From assembly GCA_963807225.1 (NCBI GenBank), contig CAWEAD010000012.1, positions 124,001-188,000 on the forward strand: 64,000 bases of DNA. The letters are read 5' to 3'. Each line of letters begins with the position of its first letter. The stretch's first letter is position 1. Source of the stretch: JAGVGT01 sp963807225 (GTDB taxonomy: Bacteria > Desulfobacterota > Desulfobulbia > Desulfobulbales > JAGXFP01). Shown piece after piece: positions 54,916 through 64,000 of the stretch. The notes beneath the pieces are model-generated. The model had not been told where the DNA came from and ran no database searches. It worked only from the letters and a program-made list of their open reading frames with translations. The translations under genes were made by a program, and so were the position numbers.

Positions 54916-56394
54916 ATGCCCATGCACAAGAGGTTATTGGCCGCCATATTCAGTGCGATCCTGATCTGTACCGGGTCGTTGCCCGGCTGGACGATATCCG
55001 ATAACCATTACGATCTGCATTTCCATGCCGGTCCCGAGTCGGCGGCCGCCGCCCAGCAGTATACCTGCTCCATGCACCCAACCATCATTCGTGATGAGCC
55101 CGGTAACTGCCCGATCTGCGGTATGACCCTGACTCCGGTCAAGGCCGAGGCCCCGGCCACCCCCGAGAAGCCACCGGCCGACCGCAAAATCAGGTACTGG
55201 GTGGCGCCCATGGACCCCACTTACATTCGCAACCAGCCGGGCAAGTCGCCGATGGGCATGGATCTGGTCCCGGTATATGAGGATCAGCTCACCTCCGGCG
55301 TGATTACCATCGATCCGGCCACGCGGCAGGACATGGGGGTCCGGACCGCCCCGGTCACCCGTAGCGATTTGCACCGGGCTATTCGCACCGTAGGGCTGGT
55401 CGGTTACGAAGAGCCCAAGCAGTATTCGGTCAACAGCAAGATCGAGGGTTGGGTCGAAAAACTGATGGTCAATCAGACTGGTGAGTCGGTGCGACAGGGC
55501 CAGCCGATGCTTTCAATCTACAGCCCGGAACTGGTGACGGCCCAGGAGGAGTTTCTGCTGGCCCTCCGTAACCGTAAAGTTTTGACGTCCAGTAATGTCC
55601 CGGAGATCTCTAACGGGGCCGAGAACCTGCTGGAGGCTTCGCGTCAGCGTTTGCGTTACTGGGACATCAGCGAGGCGCAGATCGAGGAACTGGAAAAAAA
55701 CGGCCGGACCCAAAAGACCATGATTCTCCATGCCCCCTATGACGGTGTGGTGACCATGAAGAAGGTCAATCAGGGTATGTACGTCAAGGCGGGCATGGAA
55801 CTCTTTCAGATCTCGGACATCTCCAGGGTCTGGATCTATGCCGACATCTATGAGTACGAACTTGCCTGGGTCAAGGTCGGACAAAAAGCCAGCATCGAGT
55901 TGCCGTACCGTTCCGAGCCGATCGGCGGGAAGCTGAGCATGATCTATCCCTATGTCGAGAGCAAGACCCGGACGGTCAAGGCACGAATCGACCTGGACAA
56001 CCCCGGCCTCGCACTGAAACCGGACATGTATGTGAACGTGAGTCTGGAAGCCCAAACGGTTAAGAATGTCCTGGTCATCCCCGCCGAGGCGGTGATCGAT
56101 TCTGGGAAATCACAGACCGTTTTCGTCGCCCTGGGCGACGGTCGATTCGAGCCCCGGCAGGTAAAGCTCGGTCTCAGGGGTGACGATGGTCTGGTCGAGA
56201 TCAAGCAGGGTCTACTGCCGGGTGAATCGGTGGTGACCTCGGCCCAGTTCATGCTTGACTCGGAGAGCACCCTGCGGGCGGCAATCCGGAAGATGGTGGA
56301 GCCCCCGAAGAGCTCGTCGAAGAGTACCGCCCCTGCCCCCGCCGGGGCCGGCCAAAACAGAGCGGACGAGAAGCTGGAAGATCTGTTCAAGTGA
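54916..56394 (+). CDS. cusB: periplasmic adaptor with metal-binding domains, CusB family
   Basis: A 492-residue RND adaptor with a signal peptide. Residues 49-75 are a heavy-metal-binding domain (YTCSMHP ... CPICGMTL). A second copy at 93-121 has lost its cysteines (GKSPMGMDL) and keeps Met and Pro. The adaptor core follows: barrel-sandwich segments (YEEPKQYSVNSKIEGWVEKL; ILHAPYDGVVTMKKVNQGMY), then beta-barrel and membrane-proximal parts. It is the second gene of the Cus operon, with GAGG 6 nt before the ATG. Confidence 0.93.
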   Translation: MPMHKRLLAAIFSAILICTGSLPGWTISDNHYDLHFHAGPESAAAAQQYTCSMHPTIIRDEPGNCPICGMTLTPVKAEAPATPEKPPADRKIRYWVAPMDPTYIRNQPGKSPMGMDLVPVYEDQLTSGVITIDPATRQDMGVRTAPVTRSDLHRAIRTVGLVGYEEPKQYSVNSKIEGWVEKLMVNQTGESVRQGQPMLSIYSPELVTAQEEFLLALRNRKVLTSSNVPEISNGAENLLEASRQRLRYWDISEAQIEELEKNGRTQKTMILHAPYDGVVTMKKVNQGMYVKAGMELFQISDISRVWIYADIYEYELAWVKVGQKASIELPYRSEPIGGKLSMIYPYVESKTRTVKARIDLDNPGLALKPDMYVNVSLEAQTVKNVLVIPAEAVIDSGKSQTVFVALGDGRFEPRQVKLGLRGDDGLVEIKQGLLPGESVVTSAQFMLDSESTLRAAIRKMVEPPKSSSKSTAPAPAGAGQNRADEKLEDLFK

Positions 56395-56424
56395 GCAGTC
56401 GCGATGGAAGGTTGAGGAGAATTC

Positions 56425-59400
56425 ATGCTGGAAAAAATTATTGAGGCGTCCGTCCGCAACAAGCTCATTGTTGTGCTGCTGACCGTGTTTCTGATCGCGG
56501 CCGGGGTTTATGCCTTCAAGCAGACTCCCATCGACGCCATTCCGGATTTGTCAGACGTCCAGGTCATCGTCTTTACCGAGTATCCCGGCCAGGCTCCCCA
56601 GGTGGTCGAGGACCAGGTAACCTATCCTTTGACCACCCAGATGCTCGCCGTACCCCACGCCAAGGTGGTGCGAGGCTACTCCTTCTTCGGCCTCTCTTTC
56701 GTCTACGTGATCTTCGATGACGGCACCGACATCTACTGGGCTCGTTCCCGGGTTTTAGAGTACCTCAACTACGCCGCCGGCAAATTGCCGGCCGGGGTCA
56801 CCCCGAGCCTCGGGCCCGACGCCACCGGGGTAGGGTGGGTCTACGAGTATGCCCTGCAGAGCGACAGTCACGACCTCCAGCAGCTGCGGACCATTCAGGA
56901 TTGGTACCTGCGCTACGAACTGACCGCGGTGGATGGCGTTTCCGAGGTGGCCAGCATCGGCGGCTACGTCAAGCAGTATCAGGTGCGGGTCGATCCCAAC
57001 CGCCTGCTGGCCTACCACATCACCATTCCCCAGATCCGCACCGCCATCCAACAGAGTAATAACGACGTGGGTGGCAGGGTGCTGGAAATGGGCGAGGCGG
57101 AGTTCATGGTGCGCGGTCTCGGTTACATCAAGTCGGTTGCCGACCTGGAACAGGTAGTGGTGGGAACCGACCGCCAGGGCACGCCGATCCTGATCCGGGA
57201 TCTCGCTCAGGTGGGCATCGGTCCCGAACTGCGCCGGGGCGTGGCCGAGTTGGACGGCAAAGGCGAGACCGTGGGCGGTATCGTGGTGATGCGCTTCGGC
57301 GAAAATGCCCTGCAGGTAATCTCCCGGGTCAAGGAGAAACTGGCCGCTCTGCAGGCCGGGCTGCCCGAGGGGGTGAAGATTGTCCCGGTCTATGATCGTT
57401 CCAATTTGATCGAGCGGGCCGTCGATACCCTGAAAAGCAAGCTGATCGAGGAATCCATCGTGGTGGCTGTGGTCACCGCGCTTTTCCTCTACCATCTGCC
57501 CAGTGCCCTGGTGGCCATCTTCACCCTGCCGGTGGCGATCCTGATGGCCTTCATCGTCATGCACCTCCAGGGCATCAACGCCAATATTATGAGCCTGGGC
57601 GGCATTGCCATCGCCATCGGGGCGATGATTGACGCCGCCATCATCATGATCGAAAACGCCCATAAACACCTGGAGCGCGATCGGGGCAAAAAGCCGCACT
57701 GGGAAATTATTTTGGCCTCGGCCAAGGAGGTGGGTCCGACCCTGTTCTACTCGCTGCTGGTGATCACCGTCTCCTTTCTGCCGGTCTTCACCCTGCAGGA
57801 GCAGTCGGGCCGGATGTTCAAGCCCCTGGCCTTTACCAAGACCTACGCCATGGGGGCGGCAGCCCTGTTGTCGATCACCATCGTGCCTGTGCTGATGGGC
57901 TGGTTCATCCGCGGCAAGATCAAGCCAGAGTATGCCAATCCTCTCAACCGCATGCTGGTCCGGCTCTACCACCCTCTGGTCGATTTTGTCCTGAAATGGC
58001 GGAAAATCACCATCCTGCTGGCCCTGTTGCTGATCGGCTCCATCGCCTGGCCGGTCATGCACATGGGCTCGGAGTTCATGCCGCCTCTCTACGAGGGGGA
58101 TCTGCTCTACATGCCCACCACCATGCCGGGAATTTCCATCACCAAAGCCAAGGAATTGCTGCAGCAGACCGACCGGATCATTGCCTCCTTTCCCGAGGTG
58201 GAAAGGGTCTTCGGCAAGTCAGGTCGGGCCGAGACTGCCACCGACCCAGCTCCGCTGTCGATGCTGGAGACCACCATTATGCTGAAACCGGAGTCAGAGT
58301 GGCGCCGAGTGGCGGTGGAGCGTTTATATCGCGATTGGCCGGAGTGGCTCAAAACCCCGCTGCGTTATCTCTGGCCCGATCAGCGCGCCATCACCTCCGG
58401 TGAACTGATCGCAAAACTCAATGAAGCGATCCGCTTTCCCGGCTTGACCAACGCCTGGACCATGCCGATCAAGACCCGTATCGACATGCTCTCCACCGGG
58501 ATCAAGACCCCGGTGGGCATCAAGGTGATGGGTAACGACTTGAACGAACTCTCCCGCATCGGCGAGGAGATCGAGGCGGTTGTTTCCGTCCTGCCCGGGA
58601 CCCTGTCCGCCTATTCCGAGCGGGTGGTGGGCGGCAATTACCTGGATATCGATATCGATCGCGGTGCCGCCGCCCGCTACGGCTTGAACGTGGGCGAGGT
58701 GCAGGACATTATCCAGTCGGCCATCGGCGGCATGAACGTCACCCGCACCGTGGAAGGTTTGGAACGTTATCCGGTCAACATCCGCTACCAGCGCGACTAT
58801 CGCGACGACCTGCCGGCCCTGCAGCGGGTGCTGGTGCCGCTCAAGGACGGAACCCACATTCCGCTCTCCCAGGTGGCGAATCTGAATCTCCACAAAGGGC
58901 CACCCTCGATCAAGAGCGAGAATGCCCGGCGCACCGCCTGGATTTACGTGGATTTGAAGACCAGTGACATCGGCGGTTATGTCAAAGAGGCCCAGGCGGC
59001 GGTTAAAGCCAGGGTCAAACTGCCGCCCGGTTACTCCGTGGTCTGGAGCGGCCAGTACGAATATATGCAGGCGGCGCGGGCGCGGTTGGCCACCATTATC
59101 CCGCTGACCATTCTGGTGATCTTCGTGATCATCTATCTTAACACCAAGTCGCTGGTCAAGACCGCTATCGTCTTCCTGGCCGTGCCCTTCTCGCTGGTCG
59201 GGGCCTTCTGGTTCCTCTACCTCCTGGGCTACCACACCTCGGTGGCGGTCTGGGTGGGGCTGATCGCCCTGGCCGGGCTGGACGCCGAAACCGGGGTGGT
59301 GATGCTGCTCTATCTGGACATCTCTTATGGGCTGTGGCAGAAGGCGGGGCGGATGCTTAACCGCGGCGACCTGGTCCAGGCCATTCACCACGGTGCGGTG

Positions 59401-59649
59401 AAAAGGATCCGACCCAAGGTGATGACCATCTCGGTAATCATCGCCGGTTTGTTGCCGATCATGTGGAGCCACGGGGCCGGAGCCGACGTAATGAAGCGGA
59501 TAGCCGCTCCCATGGTGGGCGGGGTGGTTACTTCCGGTATCATGGAACTGGCCGTCTATCCGGTGATCTTCTTCATTTGGCGGGGTTTGAGTCTGAAAAA
59601 AAGCATGGAGGCGACCGCCACCGGCGAGGTGGAGGAAACCGGGAATTAA
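56425..59649 (+). CDS. cusA: copper/silver RND pump, CusA family
   Basis: A 1074-residue inner-membrane RND transporter, close in sequence to CusA (DALPDLSDVQV-like start, TPIDAIPDLSDVQVIVFTEY). The methionine cluster that binds Cu(I)/Ag(I) in E. coli CusA is kept: in LLYMPTTMPGIS, PLSMLETTI and RIDMLSTGIK. The proton-relay region in the membrane, with GGIAIAIGAMIDAAIIMIEN, is present. A good GAGGAG lies before the ATG. Full length for the family, last large gene of the operon. Confidence 0.95.
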   Translation: MLEKIIEASVRNKLIVVLLTVFLIAAGVYAFKQTPIDAIPDLSDVQVIVFTEYPGQAPQVVEDQVTYPLTTQMLAVPHAKVVRGYSFFGLSFVYVIFDDGTDIYWARSRVLEYLNYAAGKLPAGVTPSLGPDATGVGWVYEYALQSDSHDLQQLRTIQDWYLRYELTAVDGVSEVASIGGYVKQYQVRVDPNRLLAYHITIPQIRTAIQQSNNDVGGRVLEMGEAEFMVRGLGYIKSVADLEQVVVGTDRQGTPILIRDLAQVGIGPELRRGVAELDGKGETVGGIVVMRFGENALQVISRVKEKLAALQAGLPEGVKIVPVYDRSNLIERAVDTLKSKLIEESIVVAVVTALFLYHLPSALVAIFTLPVAILMAFIVMHLQGINANIMSLGGIAIAIGAMIDAAIIMIENAHKHLERDRGKKPHWEIILASAKEVGPTLFYSLLVITVSFLPVFTLQEQSGRMFKPLAFTKTYAMGAAALLSITIVPVLMGWFIRGKIKPEYANPLNRMLVRLYHPLVDFVLKWRKITILLALLLIGSIAWPVMHMGSEFMPPLYEGDLLYMPTTMPGISITKAKELLQQTDRIIASFPEVERVFGKSGRAETATDPAPLSMLETTIMLKPESEWRRVAVERLYRDWPEWLKTPLRYLWPDQRAITSGELIAKLNEAIRFPGLTNAWTMPIKTRIDMLSTGIKTPVGIKVMGNDLNELSRIGEEIEAVVSVLPGTLSAYSERVVGGNYLDIDIDRGAAARYGLNVGEVQDIIQSAIGGMNVTRTVEGLERYPVNIRYQRDYRDDLPALQRVLVPLKDGTHIPLSQVANLNLHKGPPSIKSENARRTAWIYVDLKTSDIGGYVKEAQAAVKARVKLPPGYSVVWSGQYEYMQAARARLATIIPLTILVIFVIIYLNTKSLVKTAIVFLAVPFSLVGAFWFLYLLGYHTSVAVWVGLIALAGLDAETGVVMLLYLDISYGLWQKAGRMLNRGDLVQAIHHGAVKRIRPKVMTISVIIAGLLPIMWSHGAGADVMKRIAAPMVGGVVTSGIMELAVYPVIFFIWRGLSLKKSMEATATGEVEETGN

Positions 59650-59711
59650 GCATTAACCAGCCGATAAACACGGAATTTTCCGTAACAACCGATAGTTCAA
59701 GGAGAACTGAA

Positions 59712-60191
59712 ATGAGAATTAAACCTGTAAAACTGGTGCGTACCTTTCTTTTCCTGGCCTTGGCGACCGGGCTGACGACTCCGGTCGTGGCCGCTGAGCA
59801 CGCAGACATGGGCTCCATGGGGCATACCGCCATGGTCGCGGGTGCGAAAAAAATACAGCTGGGCCAAGTGGAGGTGGAGGGAATCAAGGCGCAGGCCCAT
59901 CTGGACGATGTCAGCCAGGCCTTGGCCGCGGCCGGTATGCCGGGGACCCATCACTTGATGCTGGCCTTCTCCGATGCCGGTTCCGGGCGACAGGTAGGCG
60001 ATGGCCTGGTGGCGGTCAAGGTCAACGGGCCTGACCGGAAGGCTGGGGCTCCGGTAAAGATGATGGCCATGGACGGTAGTTTCGGCGCCGATCTGGACCT
60101 GGCCAAGTCCGGCAGCTACGACATCGAGGTCGGCACCAAGCTGGCCGACGGAAAGAATCGGCAATTCCGTTTCAGCTATACCGTCAAATAA
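59712..60191 (+). CDS. small periplasmic protein of the Cus operon
   Basis: A 159-residue exported protein (signal peptide ending near VVAA). The mature N-terminus has a short Met/His motif (HADMGSMGHTAM) that could bind copper, followed by a beta-rich domain with a YtkA/FixH-like look. ATG 59712 follows AAGGAGAA. It lies 62 bp after CusA and before a terminator, so it is probably a periplasmic metal chaperone for the pump. This role is inferred. Confidence 0.8.
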   Translation: MRIKPVKLVRTFLFLALATGLTTPVVAAEHADMGSMGHTAMVAGAKKIQLGQVEVEGIKAQAHLDDVSQALAAAGMPGTHHLMLAFSDAGSGRQVGDGLVAVKVNGPDRKAGAPVKMMAMDGSFGADLDLAKSGSYDIEVGTKLADGKNRQFRFSYTVK

Positions 60192-60214
60192 TCAATCCCG
60201 GAGCGCTTGCTTCG

Positions 60215-60253
60215 AAAAAAAGGCGGGCTCCGAATGGGGCTCGCCTTTTTTGT
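60215..60253. terminator. bidirectional intrinsic terminator
   Basis: An A run, GGCGGGCTCC, a short loop and GGGGCTCGCC then TTTTTT (with G-U pairs) make a strong hairpin usable in both directions. It ends the Cus operon and the minus-strand nuclease-family gene. Confidence 0.75.
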
Positions 60254-60287
60254 TGATGAGAAAGATTGGGTGGTCGCCGCGGTTTAA

Positions 60288-61040
60288 TTACCACGGCCGC
60301 TCCAACCGCAGATCGGCGATCAGCGGCAGGTGGTCGCTGGCTACCTTGGAGATGCCCAGGCGGCAACGCTTGCCATGCAGCAGGCTCAGGCCGCGATGGA
60401 AGATCTTGTCGAGACCGTTGGCCGGCGAAAACGAAGGGTAAGTCATGATCGCATCAAAGTAGGTATTGCTGTGATTGCTGGCGCAGCTGAAATCGAGGAT
60501 CTCGGTGAACATCGGAGCCAGCCGGGTCCACCAGTCGTTGAAATCTCCGGCCACCAGGCAGGGGAAATCGGTCGGCAGATCGCGAAATTCCGGAGCATGA
60601 ACCAGGAGCCCGACCTGCTGGGGGCGCTCACGGAAGGAGAGGCCCAGATGCAGGTTGAAGACCGCCATTTCCTGGCTTTTGCCGTTGTCGCCGGGCAGTT
60701 CGATGGCGGTATAAAGACAGCCGCGGGATTTGCGATCCTCGATGGTGAGGTTGATATTGCGCTGTCGCAGGATGGGGAAACGGCTGAGGGTGGCGTTTCC
60801 GTACATTCCGGTGCTGAGTCGGACATTAAGCCCCACGGCGAAATGCGGATAATTCAGGCGTCCGGCCAGATCAGCGGCCAGGTCCAAGCGCTGCGAACGG
60901 GGTACTCCGACATCGACTTCCTGGAGGAGAACCAGGTCGGGGTTGTGGTGGGCGATAATCTCGGCGATGCGTTCCGGCTTGAAGCGACGGTCGACCCCGA
61001 TGCAGCGATGGATATTATAGGTTAGTACGCGAAAGTCCAA
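60288..61040 (-). CDS. endonuclease/exonuclease/phosphatase-family protein
   Basis: A 250-residue protein of the EEP (DNase I-like) superfamily. Metal-site motifs are present: VLTYNIHRCIG, LVLLQEVD (Glu), FNLHLGL, VAGDFNDWW and the final ASDHLPLIADL. Such proteins cut nucleic acids or phosphoesters; the substrate is unknown. No signal peptide. The start is TTG at 61040 with GGAG 6 nt upstream. It lies 20 bp after the OmpA gene on the same strand, so the two may be co-transcribed. Confidence 0.9.
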   Translation of the reverse strand: MDFRVLTYNIHRCIGVDRRFKPERIAEIIAHHNPDLVLLQEVDVGVPRSQRLDLAADLAGRLNYPHFAVGLNVRLSTGMYGNATLSRFPILRQRNINLTIEDRKSRGCLYTAIELPGDNGKSQEMAVFNLHLGLSFRERPQQVGLLVHAPEFRDLPTDFPCLVAGDFNDWWTRLAPMFTEILDFSCASNHSNTYFDAIMTYPSFSPANGLDKIFHRGLSLLHGKRCRLGISKVASDHLPLIADLRLERPW

Positions 61041-61060
61041 TTGCTGCTCCAGTCTGAGGG

Positions 61061-61996
61061 TTAGTCCCGGGCCGTCAGGATGATCTCGATCCGCCGGTTT
61101 TTAGCCCTGCCTTCCGGGGTATCGTTGCTGGCGACCGGGTGATATTCGCCGTAGGCCACTGCCGCCAGGTTTTCGGGGTCGATGCCGCGCTCCTGCAGGA
61201 AGCGGGCAACATTGACCGCCCGGGCTGCCGACAGCTCCCAGTTGGTGGGGTATTGCCGGGCCAGGGCGCCGCCGATCGGCACATTGTCGGTATGACCCTC
61301 GATCCGGATTGTCCGGTCATGCACTTCCTTGAGAATATCGATGACTTTTTGCAGGACCAGGAGACCGTCGCTCTTGATCTCGGCTTGTCCGGAGGAGAAG
61401 AGAACCGCTTCTACAAGGTTGACGGTCAACTTGCCCTTGAGTTCGGAGATGGTGACCTGCCCTTTGGCGATTTCCGAGTTCATCTTGCCGAGCAAGGCCT
61501 CGTAGGTCGAACTGAGTTTCTTGGTCTCCTCTTCCTTTTCCCGGTGCAACCGGTCCAGTTCTTCGTTCAACCCGGTGATGGTCTCCCGCAGGTCCTTGAT
61601 TTCAGCTTCCCGGATTGCCAGTCGTTTTTTCAGATCCACCTGCTTCAGCTCGAAGTCCACTTCCTTACGGGCCATCTCTTGGCGCTGGTCGGCGATGATC
61701 CGGGACTGGCTGTCATCCCGGGCCGCCAGGATACCCTCGAGTTCCTTCTTGTTGTCGGTCAGGGAGGCCACCTGCTTGAGCAGGGTTTCCTTGTCGACCT
61801 TGAGTTCGGCAAGTTCCCGGCTCTGCTCGTCGAAAGCGGCCTGCAGTTCCTGGTGTGCTCCCTGGAGATCGGTGAGTTCGGTTTGCAATCGGCTTGTTTC
61901 ACCGGCCAGCATCTCGAAACTGCTCTTACTAACGCAGCCGGGCAGCAGCAATAGGGCCACCGCCAGCATCGTCAACAATTTCTTTCTGTTGGGCAT
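61061..61996 (-). CDS. OmpA-family lipoprotein with coiled coil
   Basis: A 311-residue lipoprotein (lipobox LPGC, Cys21). A long coiled coil (about 30-185) leads to a C-terminal OmpA domain with IRIEGHTDNVPI and NRRIEIIL, which binds peptidoglycan. It should tie the outer membrane to the cell wall. ATG 61996 follows GGAG 8 nt upstream; the frame is open a little further. It is the first gene of a two-gene unit with the nuclease-family gene. Confidence 0.92.
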   Translation of the reverse strand: MPNRKKLLTMLAVALLLLPGCVSKSSFEMLAGETSRLQTELTDLQGAHQELQAAFDEQSRELAELKVDKETLLKQVASLTDNKKELEGILAARDDSQSRIIADQRQEMARKEVDFELKQVDLKKRLAIREAEIKDLRETITGLNEELDRLHREKEEETKKLSSTYEALLGKMNSEIAKGQVTISELKGKLTVNLVEAVLFSSGQAEIKSDGLLVLQKVIDILKEVHDRTIRIEGHTDNVPIGGALARQYPTNWELSAARAVNVARFLQERGIDPENLAAVAYGEYHPVASNDTPEGRAKNRRIEIILTARD

Positions 61997-62471
61997 CTTG
62001 TCTACTCCATTTGCTTGGGGAAAGATTCGGCCGGATCTTAAGTGCGGAATCCGCAACCGGATTTAATCTTTTAGATCATACTCGACATTCATAACTCTCA
62101 AAAGTTCTACTAAGACCAAGTCTGAAATATTTCACCGGGCGAAAAATTTTGGCAGCGTTCGTTTATGGCAGACCGGACAAACAAGGTTCTCCTTGCCAGC
62201 AGCCGCCCGGGTGCGGTAAAACTTGATGGCGTCGCGAAAAGTGCCCTGAATGGTATAAATCTGATCTCTTGCGGCCTAGCGCATTTTTGTTCGTTCGGCA
62301 TACCACTTGTATGGCCTCGCTCTCAAAAATATACTACTCCTGAATTATCCGGTTTTTCGTGGTCTTCGCTTAATTGCTTAGCCATTCCGAAATTTTTTAC
62401 GATTATTAGAACTTCAGGGCGACCGGTAAGCACCGGCCTTTTTTTAACCTTTGCCACCCGACAGGTAAGCC
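61997..62471. other. intergenic region with possible gene fragment
   Basis: On the minus strand, 62275-62132, an open segment reads GKENLVCPVCHKRTLPKFF near its end but has no start codon, so it looks like a decayed or truncated small CxxC protein. A weak T-tailed hairpin is at 62421-62445. No intact gene. Confidence 0.35.
62421..62445 (+). terminator. possible intrinsic terminator
   Basis: A short stem (CCGGT/ACCGG, with a mismatch before the outer pair) is followed by seven T, just before the acetyltransferase gene. What transcript it would end is unclear. Confidence 0.4.
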
Positions 62472-62981
62472 ATGCCCGAAGAATCACTCCCGGCCCCCCC
62501 GAAAGTCCGGATCCGCGAGATGTCCATTGACGATCTCTCCCATGTTTACCACATCGGGGAAGACATCTTCACGGTCGAATATTCCTCAACCCTCTATCGG
62601 ACCTGGGACGAGTACGAGATCACCTCGTTGTTCAACACCGATAACGAACTCTGCCTGGTGGCCGAGGTCCGGGACCAGATTGTCGGCTTCGCCCTGGGCA
62701 CCACGGTGGAGAAGCCTCACTCGGCCTGGAAATACGGCTACCTGCTCTGGCTCGGGGTGCGGCCCGATATGCAGAAGCACCGGATCGGCGAGCGGCTTTT
62801 TCGCGAAATCAAGCGGCGGATGCGCGAGCAGGGGGCCAGAATCATCATCATCGATACCGACGCCGACAACCGGGCCGCGATCAACTTCTTCAAGAAAAAG
62901 GGCTTCGGCAATATCGAGAAGCACGTATACATGAGTCTGAATCTTTCCCGGTCGCGAAAGAAAGTGGAGAAGAAACCATGA
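62472..62981 (+). CDS. GNAT-family N-acetyltransferase
   Basis: A 169-residue GNAT protein. The acetyl-CoA loop reads MQKHRIGERLF, with Gly kept, and the pattern INFFKKKGFGNIEKHVYM is the usual C-terminal strand-helix-strand. It resembles RimI-type protein acetyltransferases, but the substrate is not known. The stop overlaps the ATG of the next gene (ATGA), so the two are coupled. Confidence 0.9.
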   Translation: MPEESLPAPPKVRIREMSIDDLSHVYHIGEDIFTVEYSSTLYRTWDEYEITSLFNTDNELCLVAEVRDQIVGFALGTTVEKPHSAWKYGYLLWLGVRPDMQKHRIGERLFREIKRRMREQGARIIIIDTDADNRAAINFFKKKGFGNIEKHVYMSLNLSRSRKKVEKKP

Positions 62982-64000
62982 AAGATCGGCGTGATCTGGT
63001 CTGGTCGGCTTTGGCGCCGGAACGGTTGCGCGCCAATCTGCTGGAGATGATGAATATCTATTCGCCCTTCGGCAAAGAGGAAGACGTCCAGCTCTATCTG
63101 GAGGAACGTCTTCGGGCCGGAGGTTTGCAGGTGAAGCGCCAGGAAGTGGAGGATGAACGCTACAATCTGGTGGTGACCATGGGGGCGGAAAGGCCGGCTT
63201 TTTTCCTGGTCGGCCATGTCGACACCATCCCGGCCTGGGAACTGGAAATGATCGAGCCGCGGGAAGAGGGCGACTTGATATTCGGCCTGGGCAGCGCCGA
63301 TATGAAGGGCGGCTGCGCGGCCATGGTTGAGGCCTTCCTGGCCCTGGCCACCTTGCCGGTGAATGAGCAACCGGCGGTCGGGCTGTTGCTGGCCGTGGGC
63401 GAAGAGGAGACCGGTGACGGCAGTGCCACCTTCCTCACCGAATACCGACCCGAATGGGTGGTGATCGGCGAACCGACCGGACTGGCCGCCTGTTTCTCCC
63501 ATTACGGTTATCTGGAGACCAACCTGGTTACCAGGGGGAGGCGTATCCATTCATCGCTGCCGGAACTGGGACACAATGCGGTGGAGTCGATGCTGCGGGT
63601 GCTCCTGCACCTGGGGCGCGCACCTCTTTTCGACCGGAGACGCTCGGAAATCGTTTACTCGATCCGGGAGATGGTCTCTTCCAGAGCCGGCTTCGTGGTC
63701 CCGGATCGTTGCGAGACCTGGATTGATCTGCACCTGGCGCCGGAGGTGATGCCGGCTCTGGTCGAAAAGGAGATTCGCGCCCTGGCAAGCACCGCTGCCG
63801 GGCAGGTCCCCGATCTGGACCTGGAGATGGCCTTCGGCTTTGCTTCACCGGGTTACAATCTTGACACCGATACAGCTCTAGCCCGGACCCTGGCGCAGAT
63901 CTATCCCGGTCTTGGCCTGGAACTGCGTTTCGATACCTTCCGGTCACACTCCGACGGCAATCTCTTCTACGAGGCGGGGGTAAAACCGCTGTTGCTGGGG
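62978..64000 (+). CDS. M20-family metallopeptidase (3' end outside window)
   Basis: An amino-acid or peptide deacylase of the M20/ArgE/DapE/ACY1 group; 341 codons are in the window and no stop is reached. Zinc-site motifs: LVGHVDTIP (His, Asp), GLGSADMKGG (Asp), VGEEETGDGS (Glu pair) and GEPTG; the dimer domain begins near HYGYLETNLV. Start ATG 62978 overlaps the acetyltransferase stop. Substrate unknown. Confidence 0.92.
   Translation, partial: MKDRRDLVWSALAPERLRANLLEMMNIYSPFGKEEDVQLYLEERLRAGGLQVKRQEVEDERYNLVVTMGAERPAFFLVGHVDTIPAWELEMIEPREEGDLIFGLGSADMKGGCAAMVEAFLALATLPVNEQPAVGLLLAVGEEETGDGSATFLTEYRPEWVVIGEPTGLAACFSHYGYLETNLVTRGRRIHSSLPELGHNAVESMLRVLLHLGRAPLFDRRRSEIVYSIREMVSSRAGFVVPDRCETWIDLHLAPEVMPALVEKEIRALASTAAGQVPDLDLEMAFGFASPGYNLDTDTALARTLAQIYPGLGLELRFDTFRSHSDGNLFYEAGVKPLLLG

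Noticed and set aside
56755..59472. Two long minus-strand frames inside CusA
   Set aside because: Histidine- and glutamine-rich antisense translations of a well-conserved pump gene.
62165..62530. Plus-strand frame overlapping the acetyltransferase start
   Set aside because: No ribosome site, no familiar sequence, and it conflicts with the well-supported GNAT gene.

Overview
The window reads as chromosomal DNA from an anaerobic Gram-negative bacterium of the old Deltaproteobacteria (Desulfuromonadota/Desulfobacterota-like). The grounds are: G+C-rich coding DNA, a four-haem lipoprotein cytochrome, a sigma-54 activator with a GAF domain, an HD-GYP protein, AgmX/PglI-type TonB and TolQ/TolR proteins like those of Myxococcus and relatives, and many lipoproteins and outer-membrane proteins. 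This placement is inference from gene content, not from a marker gene. No tRNA, rRNA, CRISPR array or intact insertion sequence was seen.

Layout. 0.4-2.5 kb: a small cysteine-containing orphan and a convergent GAF/AAA+/Fis sigma-54 activator. 3.6-30.1 kb: one co-oriented run of eleven genes. It encodes a ~3460-residue secreted protein made of about 18 DUF11-like repeats, a ~1700-residue protein with three OmpA-like modules and a predicted outer-membrane barrel, a small periplasmic protein, three TPR proteins (two of them lipoproteins), a small secreted protein, a TolQ/ExbB, two TolR/ExbD and a TonB-like AgmX-family protein. Together these look like a proton-motive-force-driven trans-envelope machine tied to a giant surface protein, similar in parts list to the Agl-Glt gliding/focal-adhesion motor of Myxococcus. 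This is the most interesting system in the window.

30.5-38.3 kb: an accessory stretch of small genes. It holds a DQDR-repeat secreted protein, a periplasmic ATP-dependent DNA ligase (LigE type), a SUI1/YciH factor, a PaaI-like thioesterase, a YchJ/SEC-C protein, adenylylsulfate kinase, a lipoprotein thiol peroxidase lacking the usual resolving cysteine, an Slp-family lipoprotein, small Cys-rich proteins, and a candidate C-rich small RNA with an excellent intrinsic terminator (36.65-36.78 kb).

38.6-48.6 kb: a large helical protein of unknown function, an MFS transporter, a coiled-coil lipoprotein, an ABC-2 exporter pair, a DUF2905 membrane protein, a double-HD/HD-GYP protein and two small Cys-containing proteins. 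48.8-52.3 kb: a surface cytochrome lipoprotein, a CsgG-like lipoprotein and an outer-membrane protein, closed by a strong terminator. 52.7-60.2 kb: a TlpA-like lipoprotein and a CusC-CusB-CusA copper/silver efflux operon with a small periplasmic partner. 60.3-64.0 kb: an endonuclease/exonuclease/phosphatase-family protein and an OmpA lipoprotein on the minus strand, then a GNAT acetyltransferase and an M20 peptidase that runs off the window end.
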